Part shown: piece by piece, positions 1-12,800 of the stretch
Position numbering within the stretch: the first letter of the stretch is position 1
Layout: every line of letters begins with the position of its first letter
Assembly (NCBI RefSeq): GCF_026151205.1
Contig: NC_087084.1
Span: 12,117,453 to 12,181,452 of the forward strand
Origin: Bolinopsis microptera
Taxonomy: Eukaryota > Ctenophora > Tentaculata > Lobata > Bolinopsidae
Direction: 5' to 3'
DNA length: 64,000 bases
Notes under the pieces: generated by a model
Seen by the model: the letters and a program-made list of their open reading frames with translations, nothing else
Databases searched by the model: none
What the model was told of the DNA's origin: nothing
Program-made: the position numbers and the translations under genes

Positions 1-83
1 CAATTTTGGTGCTCCAATCTAGCCTTGGAACCAAACCAATGAAATAACTTATTTTCACGAGGAAGAACGAGAATATTTTTCAG

Positions 84-795
84 ATTTTATGGAGATGCCA
101 GAAGAGTCGTCGTGGACACAAAACGACAACACTATGCTCACAAAAAACAATGCTTTCGGAAAAATCACATTCGACGTTGAGGTCTGTACAGAAACTGCTG
201 TTTCTACTTGAACTTCGACTTGATAGATGGCTTGTTTTACAAAATCATGACATCCTCATTTAGTGACTTAATTTTTTAATTTTTCTAGTTGAGTATATAA
301 TTAGTAAGTCATTAGTAAGTAATTAGCAGGTAATTAGCAGGTAATTAGCAGGTAATTTATTGAGCTTGTTGTCAGGAGTGCTCAGAGGAAGCGCAGTATA
401 TGAGAATAGCTAAAGACTACAGTGAGAAACCAAGAATTGAAATCCTTAAATCTCTCTTCGCTGATTTCTGGAAACTAGATGAACCAGGTAAGATTAGATT
501 GCAGCTTTTACTTTCATGTTCTTGGCATGTTTTCTTTCTTTAACAGTTTAGCCATTTAACAAAACTTAATTTGTGTTTTTCTAAGCTTTATAATTAGATT
601 ATTAAATGCAGACAGTTTGACATGAGAAATTAACATAAATACATTTCAGACTTGCTGATATCAGTCTCTGGAGGAGCCAAGAGTTTTAACGTACCTCAAG
701 ACATCTGTGCTTCCTTTCAACAGGGACTGTTAAACGCTGCCCGGTCTACGAGAGCCTGGATTATTACTGGTGGACAGCATTGCGTTAGTTTCACA

Positions 796-887
<92 letters not shown>

Positions 888-3800
888 AAATTTTATAGTA
901 CAATTTGTTGAAGTTTGATTAAGTCGCGTGCTGTAATTGAGTCTTCTTTAACGATTAGGACATTAGGTATAGAAAATTGTATAAATGACGATTGTCGCGC
1001 GAATACATGCTTTCAACAACAAAAAGTTCAAAAATCGGACGAAACAGTATACGAGCAAAGTATCATGATATTTAATAGTATTCAACTTGTTGTTAACTAT
1101 ATTAGGAAGCCTAAAAATATAATTAAATTAATACATTATTAGAACATTGTCATCACTGAGTCTATTCAGAAAAAAATTCTTGAAAGAATCATTATAAATT
1201 AGACTCATTAACACAACACGACTTAATCAGATTAATCAAAGTTATAAAGTTAATTTTCATAGTCTATAATAGTTAGTTAATCAATATAAATATTTGCAGG
1301 GTGTTATGAAACTAGTTGGCGGTGTAATAGGACAAAGTATTTCAACTACCAGAATACCTACCATTGGTGTGGGTAACTGGGGTAAGACGTGGAAGAACAA
1401 CCTGCTGGTTCACAATAGAAGTGGTCATTACGGTGGGGTATGTAAATCTCTGCTTCACTGCACTTGTGATTCATAAATATTAGATGTTCTAATTAGTTGC
1501 AGTTAATTTTTGTCGTTCTTCGATTGATCCTTCGTCTTGTTTTTATCACAAATTAACTGACTTAGTGCGAATCCTTAATTTTGCTTAATCAATTAAATTT
1601 GTATTTTCTCCAATTCATTGTTCATTGCACTGCATATGTTCCAAATATTTCTCCAAAAATATCTCCTTTCATAATAATAATAAATATAAACTCATGTTTA
1701 ATGTATATTAATTGTTTATCTCTTTAACTGATGATCTTAACCTGTTCCCTCAGCAGAGAGAAGCCACAACGTACCCAATAGAGCCCCCTGACAAGGGTTA
1801 TGCCACTCTTGACCCCAACCACACTCACCATTTTCTCGTGGATGACGGTTAGTGCTCCCCAAATTCTGCTTCTAAGATGACTGCCAACTTTTAACTGCAT
1901 ATATTTTCTTGTTTTATTTTCACATTTTGCTCCTTTTGGTCAATTTGAAAATGTTATACCCAGCAGACTGGTGACGATTTTGATCATTGCAATTTAATTC
2001 GCAGAATAAAAGTTACATCCCTTGTCCAATTAATTTGTTCTAAAAATAAATATTTGGTTCTACTTATACATTCCCCACTAATAACTATATAGCTGCCTTT
2101 TAACTAGATTTTGGTCTCATTTGATAATGTATTTTAGAAAAATATCTTTGACATGTCTTACAGGTACAACAGGTACAGATGGAATTGAGTACGAATTCAG
2201 AGCCGCCCTGGAAACGCTCATATGTGAAAAGTTCATGATTCAAAGTACGATTTTCAAAATTTTTGAATAATAGCGATAAACTATTATAGTCTATTAACAC
2301 TTTCATCCGTGCATGTGATAACGTGATTCAGATTGATGATAAAGATACAAATACAAAATACAATACGTGATACAGTTACAAAATCAATGTATAATTACAT
2401 TTTAGCTTTCTGCTAACCATTACTCTATCTTTCTCAGATTAATTATCACTAATTATTAATCACCAGATGTTCCGCTGCCTATGGTTTGTATCATGGTTGA
2501 GGGGGGTATGCGGAGCCTGGAAATTGCTATCAGCACTCTCCGGAAAGGTACAGGTAAAGCTGAGTTTGTACCTTCTTTTCATCTTTTGACTGTGACTAAC
2601 ACAGTGTGGACACAGTCTGTTGCTGGGCGCTCTTTATGAATGACTGCACATTGCGTTCCTATAATGCGCAGCATTCACTATGCATGAAGTTTATCATCTT
2701 ACCGAGAAGTTCTCGGTAGAAGATTGCTAGGTTGATGGCACAGATAAGGATGGCTTTCTGGCCTCATCTTTCATGCCTTATCTGTTTTATCATAATAGTA
2801 ATCTAAGACCAAAGAATTTTCTTACACTCGGTATACACACGCTCAGCAATAGACTGTCTTAATTGTCCACGATCCTTCAACCAAGGTTTTTTTTCTCAGT
2901 TTATTTAAAACTTTGTTCCGCATCTTTATATTGTCATGAACATCATCTCCTTATGCATTTGTGATCTGATTATTATTATAGTTTGAAATTTTTTTTTCTC
3001 CCCCAATTGTTGATTTTTACTTATTTCTCTCTTCTCCTCCATTTAAATAAAAAAATCTTTTAGATGTCCAATCAGCTTTATCCAGTTCTCAGATCTCCAA
3101 TTCTCGCTGTTCTTCCTAATCAGTGGAAATGATAACTGCAATGATATCTCGGCCCCTTGTCGACATTTTAATCAGTTTATAAATCGTATTTTGATAGTAA
3201 ATTATAGATATACCAAGTAGATTTAAACACGTGTGCTCCATAAATCATGACGTTTTGTCTGGCCCCCCAGGTAACACGCTGGTGGTACTAAAGGGAAGTG
3301 GGAGAGCCAGTGATATACTGTGTTACGGGTTCGAAAACAGCATAGAGATAGACTCTGATGGTACAGGTGGAAGGAAGGAGCGCAAAATGCCTGGTATGGA
3401 GGAAATATGTAGTCACATATTCATTTTTATAGAGTGTAGCTAGCAGAATGGTTTTCAGAGGGCATTAATGTAATTAACTGTGAGCTGGTCCCAAGTCCAG
3501 ACGCCATTATTTCATTTTCATTACAATAACCCTGTCTAGTCACTGACTACTGATAGATATATATGGAATAAGCTGCTATGATTGAATAATAAGATTAGAA
3601 GCTTTCGTCGAATTCTCTTCATAGTTTCGAGAAAGCATTTTCTGGTGTTAAGATATTACATATTTACAATCTACAAAGTAATACTGAGAAAAATTCAGCT
3701 GAGTGCGACGTGGAGATAAAAAGGTTGATCGAAAAAGATTTTGGGAAATACAAGATCGAAAAACAAATGCTCGATCTTATCCTTGAAATCTCTGCTTATC

Positions 3801-6800
3801 GAGACTTTGTCACCATCTACAGTATCCAAAACCCAGAGCCCCTTGACTTCTACATCTTATCATCTCTGATGAAAAGTTCTGGTGAGTTGTTACAGCGGTG
3901 CTAACTTATTTGAAATTTCGCATGCTCTTTCAGTTTGTTTATCAATCTTTTAAACAGTTAAGCACGAGTTTTGTATAACTATGATATTCATAACAAACAA
4001 ATTTGTTTAATTTTAATGATGATAACAAACAAATATGTGTCATGTTGCGTGTTCCGGTTGAAAACAACCGTTTGCTACGGCCGATGCATATTTTAAAATT
4101 GTTCACTTAACAGATACATTTAGCAACATTGCGGTTTTGTCTTATTACTTAAGAAATAACATATTAATCAGATTCAATAAATATTTAATCGCAGCTAATG
4201 CTAACGTATTAGCCGCTACGAAGATGCGGCAAATGAGACTTGCCATCACTTGGGGACATGCCAAGATTGCTAGAGAATTTATCTTCAGTCAGAAACTCTA
4301 CAAATTCTCGGTTTGTGAATAAAACATTTCCTGGGGAACTTTTAGTTAGGATTTATAACTTTATGTATCTTTATTCATAGTAATTCAGAGAACGTAAAAA
4401 TCGGTACATTGCGTGAGTATAAACTGGTCAAACCAGAGTGAATAATTGTTTTTTGCAAACTGGCCGTCTGCGTAAATTCGGAGGGTAAACAGATATTCAC
4501 AGGGCCAGGTTCAGATCAGTATCAACTTCGAGGTCAGCTCTTTCAAATACGGAGGATTCGTTTGAGCATCTGCTATGCAATGGCTGAGAAACTGCATGAT
4601 AAACTGTGCCCAAAATCCCCTAGGTTTTACTCTATAATGCTTTGGGTTTGGCTGTAACAGTGCAACACATGTACTCAGATTTTTTTGCGGACTGATCACG
4701 TCCGACTCCGTTACAATTTCTACCCTGATGTTTTTTACACAATTTTCTTCTGTTGAACAAAATTTGTTCTTTAGTAAAGAACAAACCAACCGAAGGGATA
4801 AATAATTCAGAAATGGGGTAAAATTATAGATGGAATTTTAGTATAAGGGCAGTAGGGCACCATCTCCATGAGCCTAAAGTAGGGGCAGTCAAAGCACTTG
4901 ATGCTATACTATCGTAAGCCTCAAGAACCATCCCTTTGATAAAACTTCACCCCATTTCACACCAAAATTCAAACATCTTCATCTTCAGGCATACGAACTG
5001 GAACAACTAATGCTGTTCGCTATAACCAAGCAGAGGACAGAGTTTGTCAAGTTGCTCATGGACTACGGCTGTGATTTGAAACAGGTTACCTACTTAAATA
5101 AGTCATGGTTTATAAACTTATACATGGTTTATTTAATGAGTTTTTAATTTTAAATTTATTCGCGATCGCTCGACTGAGCTGCACTGTACAGGGTGTTTCA
5201 AGACTCGTGTCAAAATTTTGAATGGCCCTTAAAATCTAACAAAAAGGTCAAACAGTTCGATTTTGTTTTAAATTATAGATAAATTATTATATAAATGTCA
5301 CATGATGTAGAGATTATATTAATATGTACTATGTAATATAACCTAAAGCATTAACACAACTTATTGCTCCAGTTTTTGACCGCAAAGAACCTGAAGATCC
5401 TGTTTAACTCCCTGGACCCCAAGTCTGGAGGCTACAGGTTACTGATGGAGAAAGCAGAGCGGAAGTTACGGAAAATGAAGTTTGATGGTAACCGAAATGT
5501 TGAGGAGGGTCCCGGAACTAGAACTCCTGTTAGTAATTACTAATTGCTAATTACTAATTAATCTCGCCAGCTTTATAAATAATTGCACTGATTAATCAAT
5601 CAGCAACAGGCCCTGCACGTGCCTAAAAAACGGTGTTCTAACTTTCAGGAAATTTGTTGTTGACTTTTGAAAATATGGAATCTTTGTAATTTTCGATCTG
5701 AAGTTGTAACTGCGACCCATGTTTCAGGAGATACAGCTGTCGGAGGTGGGGTCGCTACTTGCTAGGATAATGCAGGGGTCCTATACGTCCATTTTCAATA
5801 CTCACAAGAAGAAATACGAAAACGGAGCAGCTACATTTGATGTAAGATTTGGAAATAAAGCTATCGATTGTGGCAATATGAAAAGAATTAATTGATACTA
5901 TGGTAAAAAAATGATTGTAGCCTCCAAAATTCATTTCAAAAATTCAAATTTTCTGCATTAAAATTTCTTGTACATTTTCAGAACCCGTTTGACTTGATGA
6001 CGGTGTATTGTGCTCTGGATAATTGTCAAGACATGGCATTACTGTTCTGGAAGAAGAGTCGGACTCCTATGGCTACTGGCATCATCGCTCATAGGTACAG
6101 TAAAACCCAAATTTACCACGCCCCTATTTACAACAAACCTCGATTTACCGTGGCCAAATTTCTGTCTCTCAAATGGTATCTTAACGTATATATGTAAGCA
6201 ATCAAAACCCCGATTAACTGCAGGACCCCAATTTACCGGGACTTTTGTCTATCCTCAAAACTTCGCGGTAAATCGGGGTTGTTTTACTTATGTATCATCA
6301 CTTATAAGTGATAGGTAATTACCGCTATAAGAAGTTTTCTCAATTTTATCGTGGTCTGATGTTAGGCAGTTAACCAAGATTTACCTAGGATATACAACTA
6401 TCTGGATATGATGGAAAGCAAATGGGCTCGAATGGATGAAGAAATGACGGAACAGTTGGAGAAAGCTGCCAGGTTAGCAAGTTCAGCCTTCGTCGTTTAA
6501 TTCTTCCTCATATATTATTGTTACGCAAGATATTGATAGACCTTAATGATAATTAATTAAGTTAATTGATTTATTAATTAAGTTAATTGATCTTTTACCA
6601 AACGTGTTGTCGCAGTGATTTCGAGTCTCTGAGTTATGGTCTGATGACGATGTGCTACCATAACTACGAAAAGAAAGAGTGGGTCAACATCCTGGAAGTG
6701 AAAATGATAGATTGGGGTAACTTGTCCCTTTTCGAAATAGGTCAGATTACGGGGGCTAAAAACTTCTTGTCCCACGCCGCCTATCAGAGTTACCTTACTG

Positions 6801-9800
6801 ATATTTGGATGGGGGAGGTCCATCCCAGTACGCCATTTTTCCTGGTAGGTTATTGGTTAAAATACTTGTTTTTATTTTTTTCATTCTTTTCCAAGTCGTT
6901 GCTTTTAAATTTAATTGCATTTATTTTTTTGCTCCTCTTCGGTAATCAATGTTAGCTTATATTGCCTACTAACCTTTTTAAATTATTTGGTTACCTAATT
7001 GTTATCTTTTAATCGAAATATTTTCAGCTCGCATTTTGTGCGGTCCTACCACCCCTACCAATATTTTTGAAGTACAACTCTAAATTTGGAAAAAAGAATG
7101 CTGATCTCAACCCTCGGTAATATATTTTTCAAAAAGAGGTTTTCATAAAAACTTGCAAGGTGGCTGTATGCTAATTGGAATTAAATTAAGAAGATTGCAG
7201 AGGTGTGTTTTAACTGAGTTGAAAGAAAGTTCGTCGTGGAACATTAGAACATTCTCATTTCTCATACTACCTACTCTCATACCTAGCCAACAGCAAAGTC
7301 ACAATATTTCCCCTTCGAATGGACATACAATATTCCCTCAGAACGGACAAGAGTGGTACTGACAAAGATGACCAGGTTGGCAAGAAGCCCAACCCCCTGA
7401 GAAGGCTCCAACTGTTTTACACTTCTCCTGCAGTCAAGTTCATTCTCAATGGTATCACATATCTTATATTCTTAGGTGAGTGAACGACTTGTTTCTTGGT
7501 TCGATATAATTCTAAGAACCGTCTCGGCAGCTTTTAGCAATTACTTATTGGCATAAAAGTATTAGGGGTTCAAATTGTTTGGAAAACTATACATTAAAGT
7601 TAATCATGGCCTATCTCTGCTTCACAAGCCGCACCTCAGGTCTTTACATATGTAGCATACTTGAAGGCAATGAGTGCAATTGTGAGGACCACCCATCTGA
7701 TGAAACCTGTGGACCTAACACTAACATGGTGGGATGGAAAGACTATTATCTCATCATATTTGTTGGATCAACAATCCCCATTGAGATATCCCAGGTACTC
7801 TTGATTTCATAAAAATTGATTTGCCAAAATGTTCATTTGTCTGTAAATTTTGGTGTGGATTGTCCGATTATAGCGTATAATAATTCAGTATATATTTCAC
7901 CAGATATGTAATGATTAAAACGGTCCTGGTTGATATACTAGTTAATTATACGTCAAATATGTCAAATATATGTCAAATATGTGACATATTTGGTTAACAG
8001 CAAACACTGCTTTCGTAGTTCACCTCGGTTAAGCAAAAGAAAAATGACAAACATGGTGTAAGAGCGGTCAGTACCATTAACAGTATGCTAAACTCTCGCC
8101 CCCATTGCCACTGCAACAACCTGACTTGTACCACAGCAACGGACCTCGCTGTGCGAGGGGGTTCACTGCACTTTTACCGTCTGAAAAAGTGAAAACCTGG
8201 TAACCTGGTAACCAGTCTGAAAACGTGCAGTTTTCCCCCGCGCGCGGCGTTTTCCGAAACATTGTACTTACTTTATGTGATAGCACGAAAAATGTGATCC
8301 ATCTGAAAGTTTATAGTTCGTTCGCATATATCGCATGGCAATGCTACGGTTTATTGCTACGGGTTATGTTCGTCATGCTATTTATATGGTGTTACAATTA
8401 AGTTTATGTTATTGTTGTTGAACAAAACGTTGAAACAAAAACTGCATGAAAATTGTGATGAATTTTTCAGATAGTAGTTAAAAAAGTTGCTACTAGAGAC
8501 AAGAAAAATGCACGGCAGGTTACATTGAGTGAAAAATCTGCCTCTTAATTTTTTGTCCGAACTCATCGGAGAATTATTTATGCGAGCCGCACATCCCATC
8601 CATTGATGTTATTTTTTCTCTTCTTGACTCAATGACTAAGGCTTGGCAGGGTTAACTAATTAATTAATTGATCATATATTCCATCATACAACAAATATTT
8701 TGAGTTCCTGATGATTTCGTCGTAAGGGACCGTTCACTTATTAATATTATGCAAGCCAGATTTTGGCCAATTAGACCCCCCCCCCCCCCCCCCCCCCTTG
8801 GTAAGCTATACCTTACAAGACATTTTTGTGGCGGACCAATGTGCGACGACCGAAATTTTGGCGGTCCGAAAATATGGCGAAATTGAACAAAAACCGCGAC
8901 CGTCACATTTCGGACGTCACAGAAAATAAGGGTATTTTTCATCATTTTGTTTTCTGACACAAAGGAAATTCAAAATTTTCTAAAAATCGGTAAAATCATG
9001 TTGAAACAAAATGAAACTTATAAATCGATTTCTTCATCTTCCTCTAAGGGGTCCGGCTCGAATCTTTCAGTTTCACTTATTGAGTTTGGTATTAAATTGT
9101 TTATCTTGACTTAGTCTATAAGACGTTTATGTTAGCACATAAATGTAATTTATTGTAAATTTAAAACGTATAACTTGACATTAAATTCATCATGGAATAT
9201 TGTGTTTATTTGTCCCACCATCATATCACTAACTTTTCAAGAACAAAATGAATCGATGAAGCCACAATTATTGGAATAAGCTAAAAATAATGCGACGGAT
9301 TCTATTACGACGACCGAAATTTTGGCGGTCCGAAAATATGGCGAAATTTCGGGAAAACCGTCGCATTTCGTACGTTATAAAAATGTCTTGTAAGGTACTT
9401 TACACATAACTATTCTGTAGAAATAACGCAAGAAATTACATCAAGTTTTTTCAGATCCCTCCCTCTAGGCTGGCTCGCCTTATAAGTGAATTAGTGAACG
9501 GTCCCTAATGATAAAAAACTATATTGATTAAATCCTATTAATTGTTTTCTATCGGGTTGAAGATGAAGCAAACTTTTCTGAAGCAAATCGGTTTTTATCA
9601 ATAATCATTCCTGAGTCTGGTTTTTATAAAAGCATTATTTTTGGTCCTCCGCATTTAAAACTACCGTTCAAGGACTCTGGTAACCATGGTGACCAGTGCC
9701 AATCACCAGCCAGACACAGTCCTAGGGTAGATAGATTCCTCACTTTACATTTACAATCTTGAACCTTTCAAACTTGTGGTCTTGAGGGGTCCTGTAGCAT

Positions 9801-12800
9801 GTTGAAAATTGCCATTAAAGGGCTTTTGTGAACGTTTATAGTCAGTAGTATAAGTTTTATTTTGTAAGCTGTGTCTATATAATATTAATAAGCACGTGCC
9901 TTTTGTTTCCTGATATTTTTCTGAGAGATTTTTACCCTTTGAACCTAATTTGGTATCTGTAAATCGTGATAAAAGTTGAGGAATAAAAATTATCGTGACA
10001 GATCTGGATATTGTTAGAGAGGTTAACTTAATAACCACAATTGACACGTGATTCTGCGATTTTGGTTAATTGTGAGTGAAAATTGTTTCATTTAAGTCAA
10101 TTGTCACGTGACCACAGTCCTAAGATATAGGAGTAACGTGATCACAGTCCTAAAATATAGGAGTAACGTGACATGTGACCACAGTTATAAGATATAGGAG
10201 TTATAAAATATAAGAGTTACGTGATCACAGTCCTAAAATATAGGAGTAACGTGATCACAGTCCTAAGATATCGGAGTAACGTGATCAATATAAGCAACAT
10301 TAAGATGTAGATCCGGACAGGGAGGTGAACCATATTTCTTTGACACGTAACATGATATTCAGAGTTTAGATTATTCAATGCTGGAAGCTGGCGGGTATAA
10401 GGTTAGTCGCTGTCACGTTTCCGGGAAAATATGATTCACCTCCCACAAATTACAAATACCCAAATATATTCAACACATCACTGTTTATATTGTAACGAAA
10501 TTAAGAAAATTTATTTTTAAAATGATCAATTATATTAAAAAAGCAAATACAAAGCATAAGATATAGGAGTCACGTGACCACAGTTCTAAGATATAGGAGT
10601 CATGTGACAGCATGGTCAAATACTTGCTTATGCGCTGCAGGGCAATAACTGCTCGCAATTATTCTTGTGATATGTTTCTGGCTGATATTTTAATTATCTG
10701 CTATATGTATAGCTTTTACCCCCTTTTTCTTTATTCATTATAAATATGGTTTTGTATTTGTGCCTGATGTCATGATACCTTTAAACCATTAAAAATGAGT
10801 GTTTCTTGAATGTCTGTAGTATTCGAATGAATGAGTAAAAGTTTAATAGAAATTGAAATTCTATAACGAAAGTATTTTACGAAATTAAACATTTTCATAT
10901 TATAAAATTCTAGAGCATCATCTACACATCCTCTTATCAGTAAATACAACAATTAATTAATTAATTAATATTTGAACTTCTCTCCAGGTGATAGACGGAA
11001 ACACGAAATCAGTACTGAAGAAGTTTAAGATATACTTCAAGCAAATGTACAATGTTGTGGACTTGCTTGCCATCATTGTCTTTACAATAGCGTTTACACT
11101 GAAGTTATCCGTTAAATGTAATGACGATGAGCGATACATGATCTATAAGTTCTCGTTAGTGAATTTTTGTCTTATTTCCTTTTTCCAACATGAACAGGCA
11201 TGTAGTTACTAAATAATAAAACAAAAGTATCTAATAAAACAAAAGTTAGATTTATTACCAATTATTCAATCAATACATACCATAAGTATCTGGTCAATTC
11301 AAGGAACCAAGATTTTTCATCAGTTGCTTTCATTATATAAGTATATACTGTCGTGCAGTTTGTATTTTTAGTATATCAGTAATCTGTAAAAGGGGAATTA
11401 GTCCTGAAAATAATAAACACGGTGGCGCTATACAGTTTCTTTAGCATAACATAGAGATGAGTAAAAACTACTATTCTGACAGAACCCACCACTTATTTTC
11501 AGGAACTACCACTACTTCAGACTATTCTCCTCTTTCTGTTTCATACTATACAGCCTCCGCTTCATTCAAATGTTTGAAATGAACGCTAAGATAGGACCCA
11601 AGATCTTCATGTTGAAGAGGATGGCAGTTGATCTCTTCTTTTTCCTGTTTTTATTAGCGGTAAATAAATTTGGATGGGGATTGTTTAAAGCATATAAGTG
11701 ATACGAAAAGTTTGTATAGCAGGAGCTTTCAAAATTTAAATACATGTGTAAATCGTCTAAATACATTATTAGTTAACTTAAGTCGTTTACAAACTTAACA
11801 TAGGTGGGTGATCAGTATAATACAAGGCCTGATCAGTGCGGATCCAATAAGTTTACGCGTCACCGAAATTGAATTACTTATTACTAAGTTACTAATTACT
11901 AATTACTAATTTGTGTTGTTCAGGTGTTCACGTTCTCCTACTGCGTTGCTTCAGAAGCCCTTTTGTACCCCTTCCACGACAGACCAGTCAATGAGACTAT
12001 TTTTACAGCTTTCAGACGATCCTACTTTAATGTCTTCGGTGATTTGGACATTGAGGGACTTAGCAACCGCTTTGTCACAGGTATAGAAGCAGTTTTAATG
12101 CCAGATTTAGCTTTGATAAAATTCTCTAGTTCATTTTGTTTGCTTTATCATCATGCACATACGAAATTAGTACTACTACTAGTTTGGACTGATAAGATTA
12201 TTTGCAAACCAAGTGCAGTTATCTGCACTGCAAAAATATATTAGCTAGAGAAGATTATGAAAATAATTTACCAACATATTGACAACAATTACCATCAATT
12301 ACCAATTACAATTACCAACATATTGACAAAAATCTAAAATCAGGTCACTGCAACGAAAAGTCGTTCATGTACATGGAGTACCACGAATTTATCATGGAAA
12401 ACCATCTGGATGGGACTATAGAGAATTTAACAGATTTACGAACCAGATGGGAGGAGATTAATGAAGAAAGATTGAAGAAATTGGAGGATAACTCGTCAAA
12501 GTCCATGGAAAAGCGCGAATCGGCGAATAAAGATCCACCTACATTTTTAGAATATACTGACGGTAAGATGAACTTATCGTTTGCGAATTTAGGATTTATT
12601 TTGTATCTTGCTAAACATCTTTTACTTCCTTGTGTTCAAAAAGGAACCCAATTTTCCATAAAGCTAGATTATCTACTAAATTTATGGTCGCTTAAACAAT
12701 ATGATCTTCAGATTATTGTGAGCGCTGGCCAGAGCATTCAGACGGTAACGATCCACTAGACCTTCTAGAAGATTCTCCAGTTGCCATCACAAACTATTAC

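Larger units (their letters stand above)
84..6844 (+). other. TRPM2: TRPM homology region (MHR1-4) exons of the TRPM2-like gene
   Basis: Sixteen exons encode the large cytosolic N-terminal part. Diagnostic stretches are SVSGGAKSFN followed by TRAWIITGG (650-783), GVMKLVGG and IGVGNWG (1300-1437), HHFLVDDG (exon ending 1847), GIEYEFRAALE (2164-2244), MVCIMVEGG (2467-2553) and VVLKGSGRASDI (3271-3393). These match the TRPM-specific SLOG-like nucleotide-binding fold, which in vertebrate TRPM2 contributes a second ADP-ribose site. Later exons give ankyrin-like helices (LAITWGHAKIARE, EFVKLLMDYGCDLK). Exon 7 has two donors 6 nt apart (2548 and 2554), both phase 1, which would add or drop two residues. 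All junctions keep frame. Confidence 0.9.

Noticed and set aside
915-1142. 75-codon plus ORF and similar short ORFs in TRPM2-like introns (6010-6318, 7153-7362, 11566-11766)
   Set aside because: They lie in introns between exons proven by homology and phase; composition is that of AT-rich noncoding DNA or MITE sequence.
8776-8797. C22 run as a possible G-quadruplex or i-motif control element
   Set aside because: A single homopolymer within a MITE; most simply slippage. Not enough to claim function.
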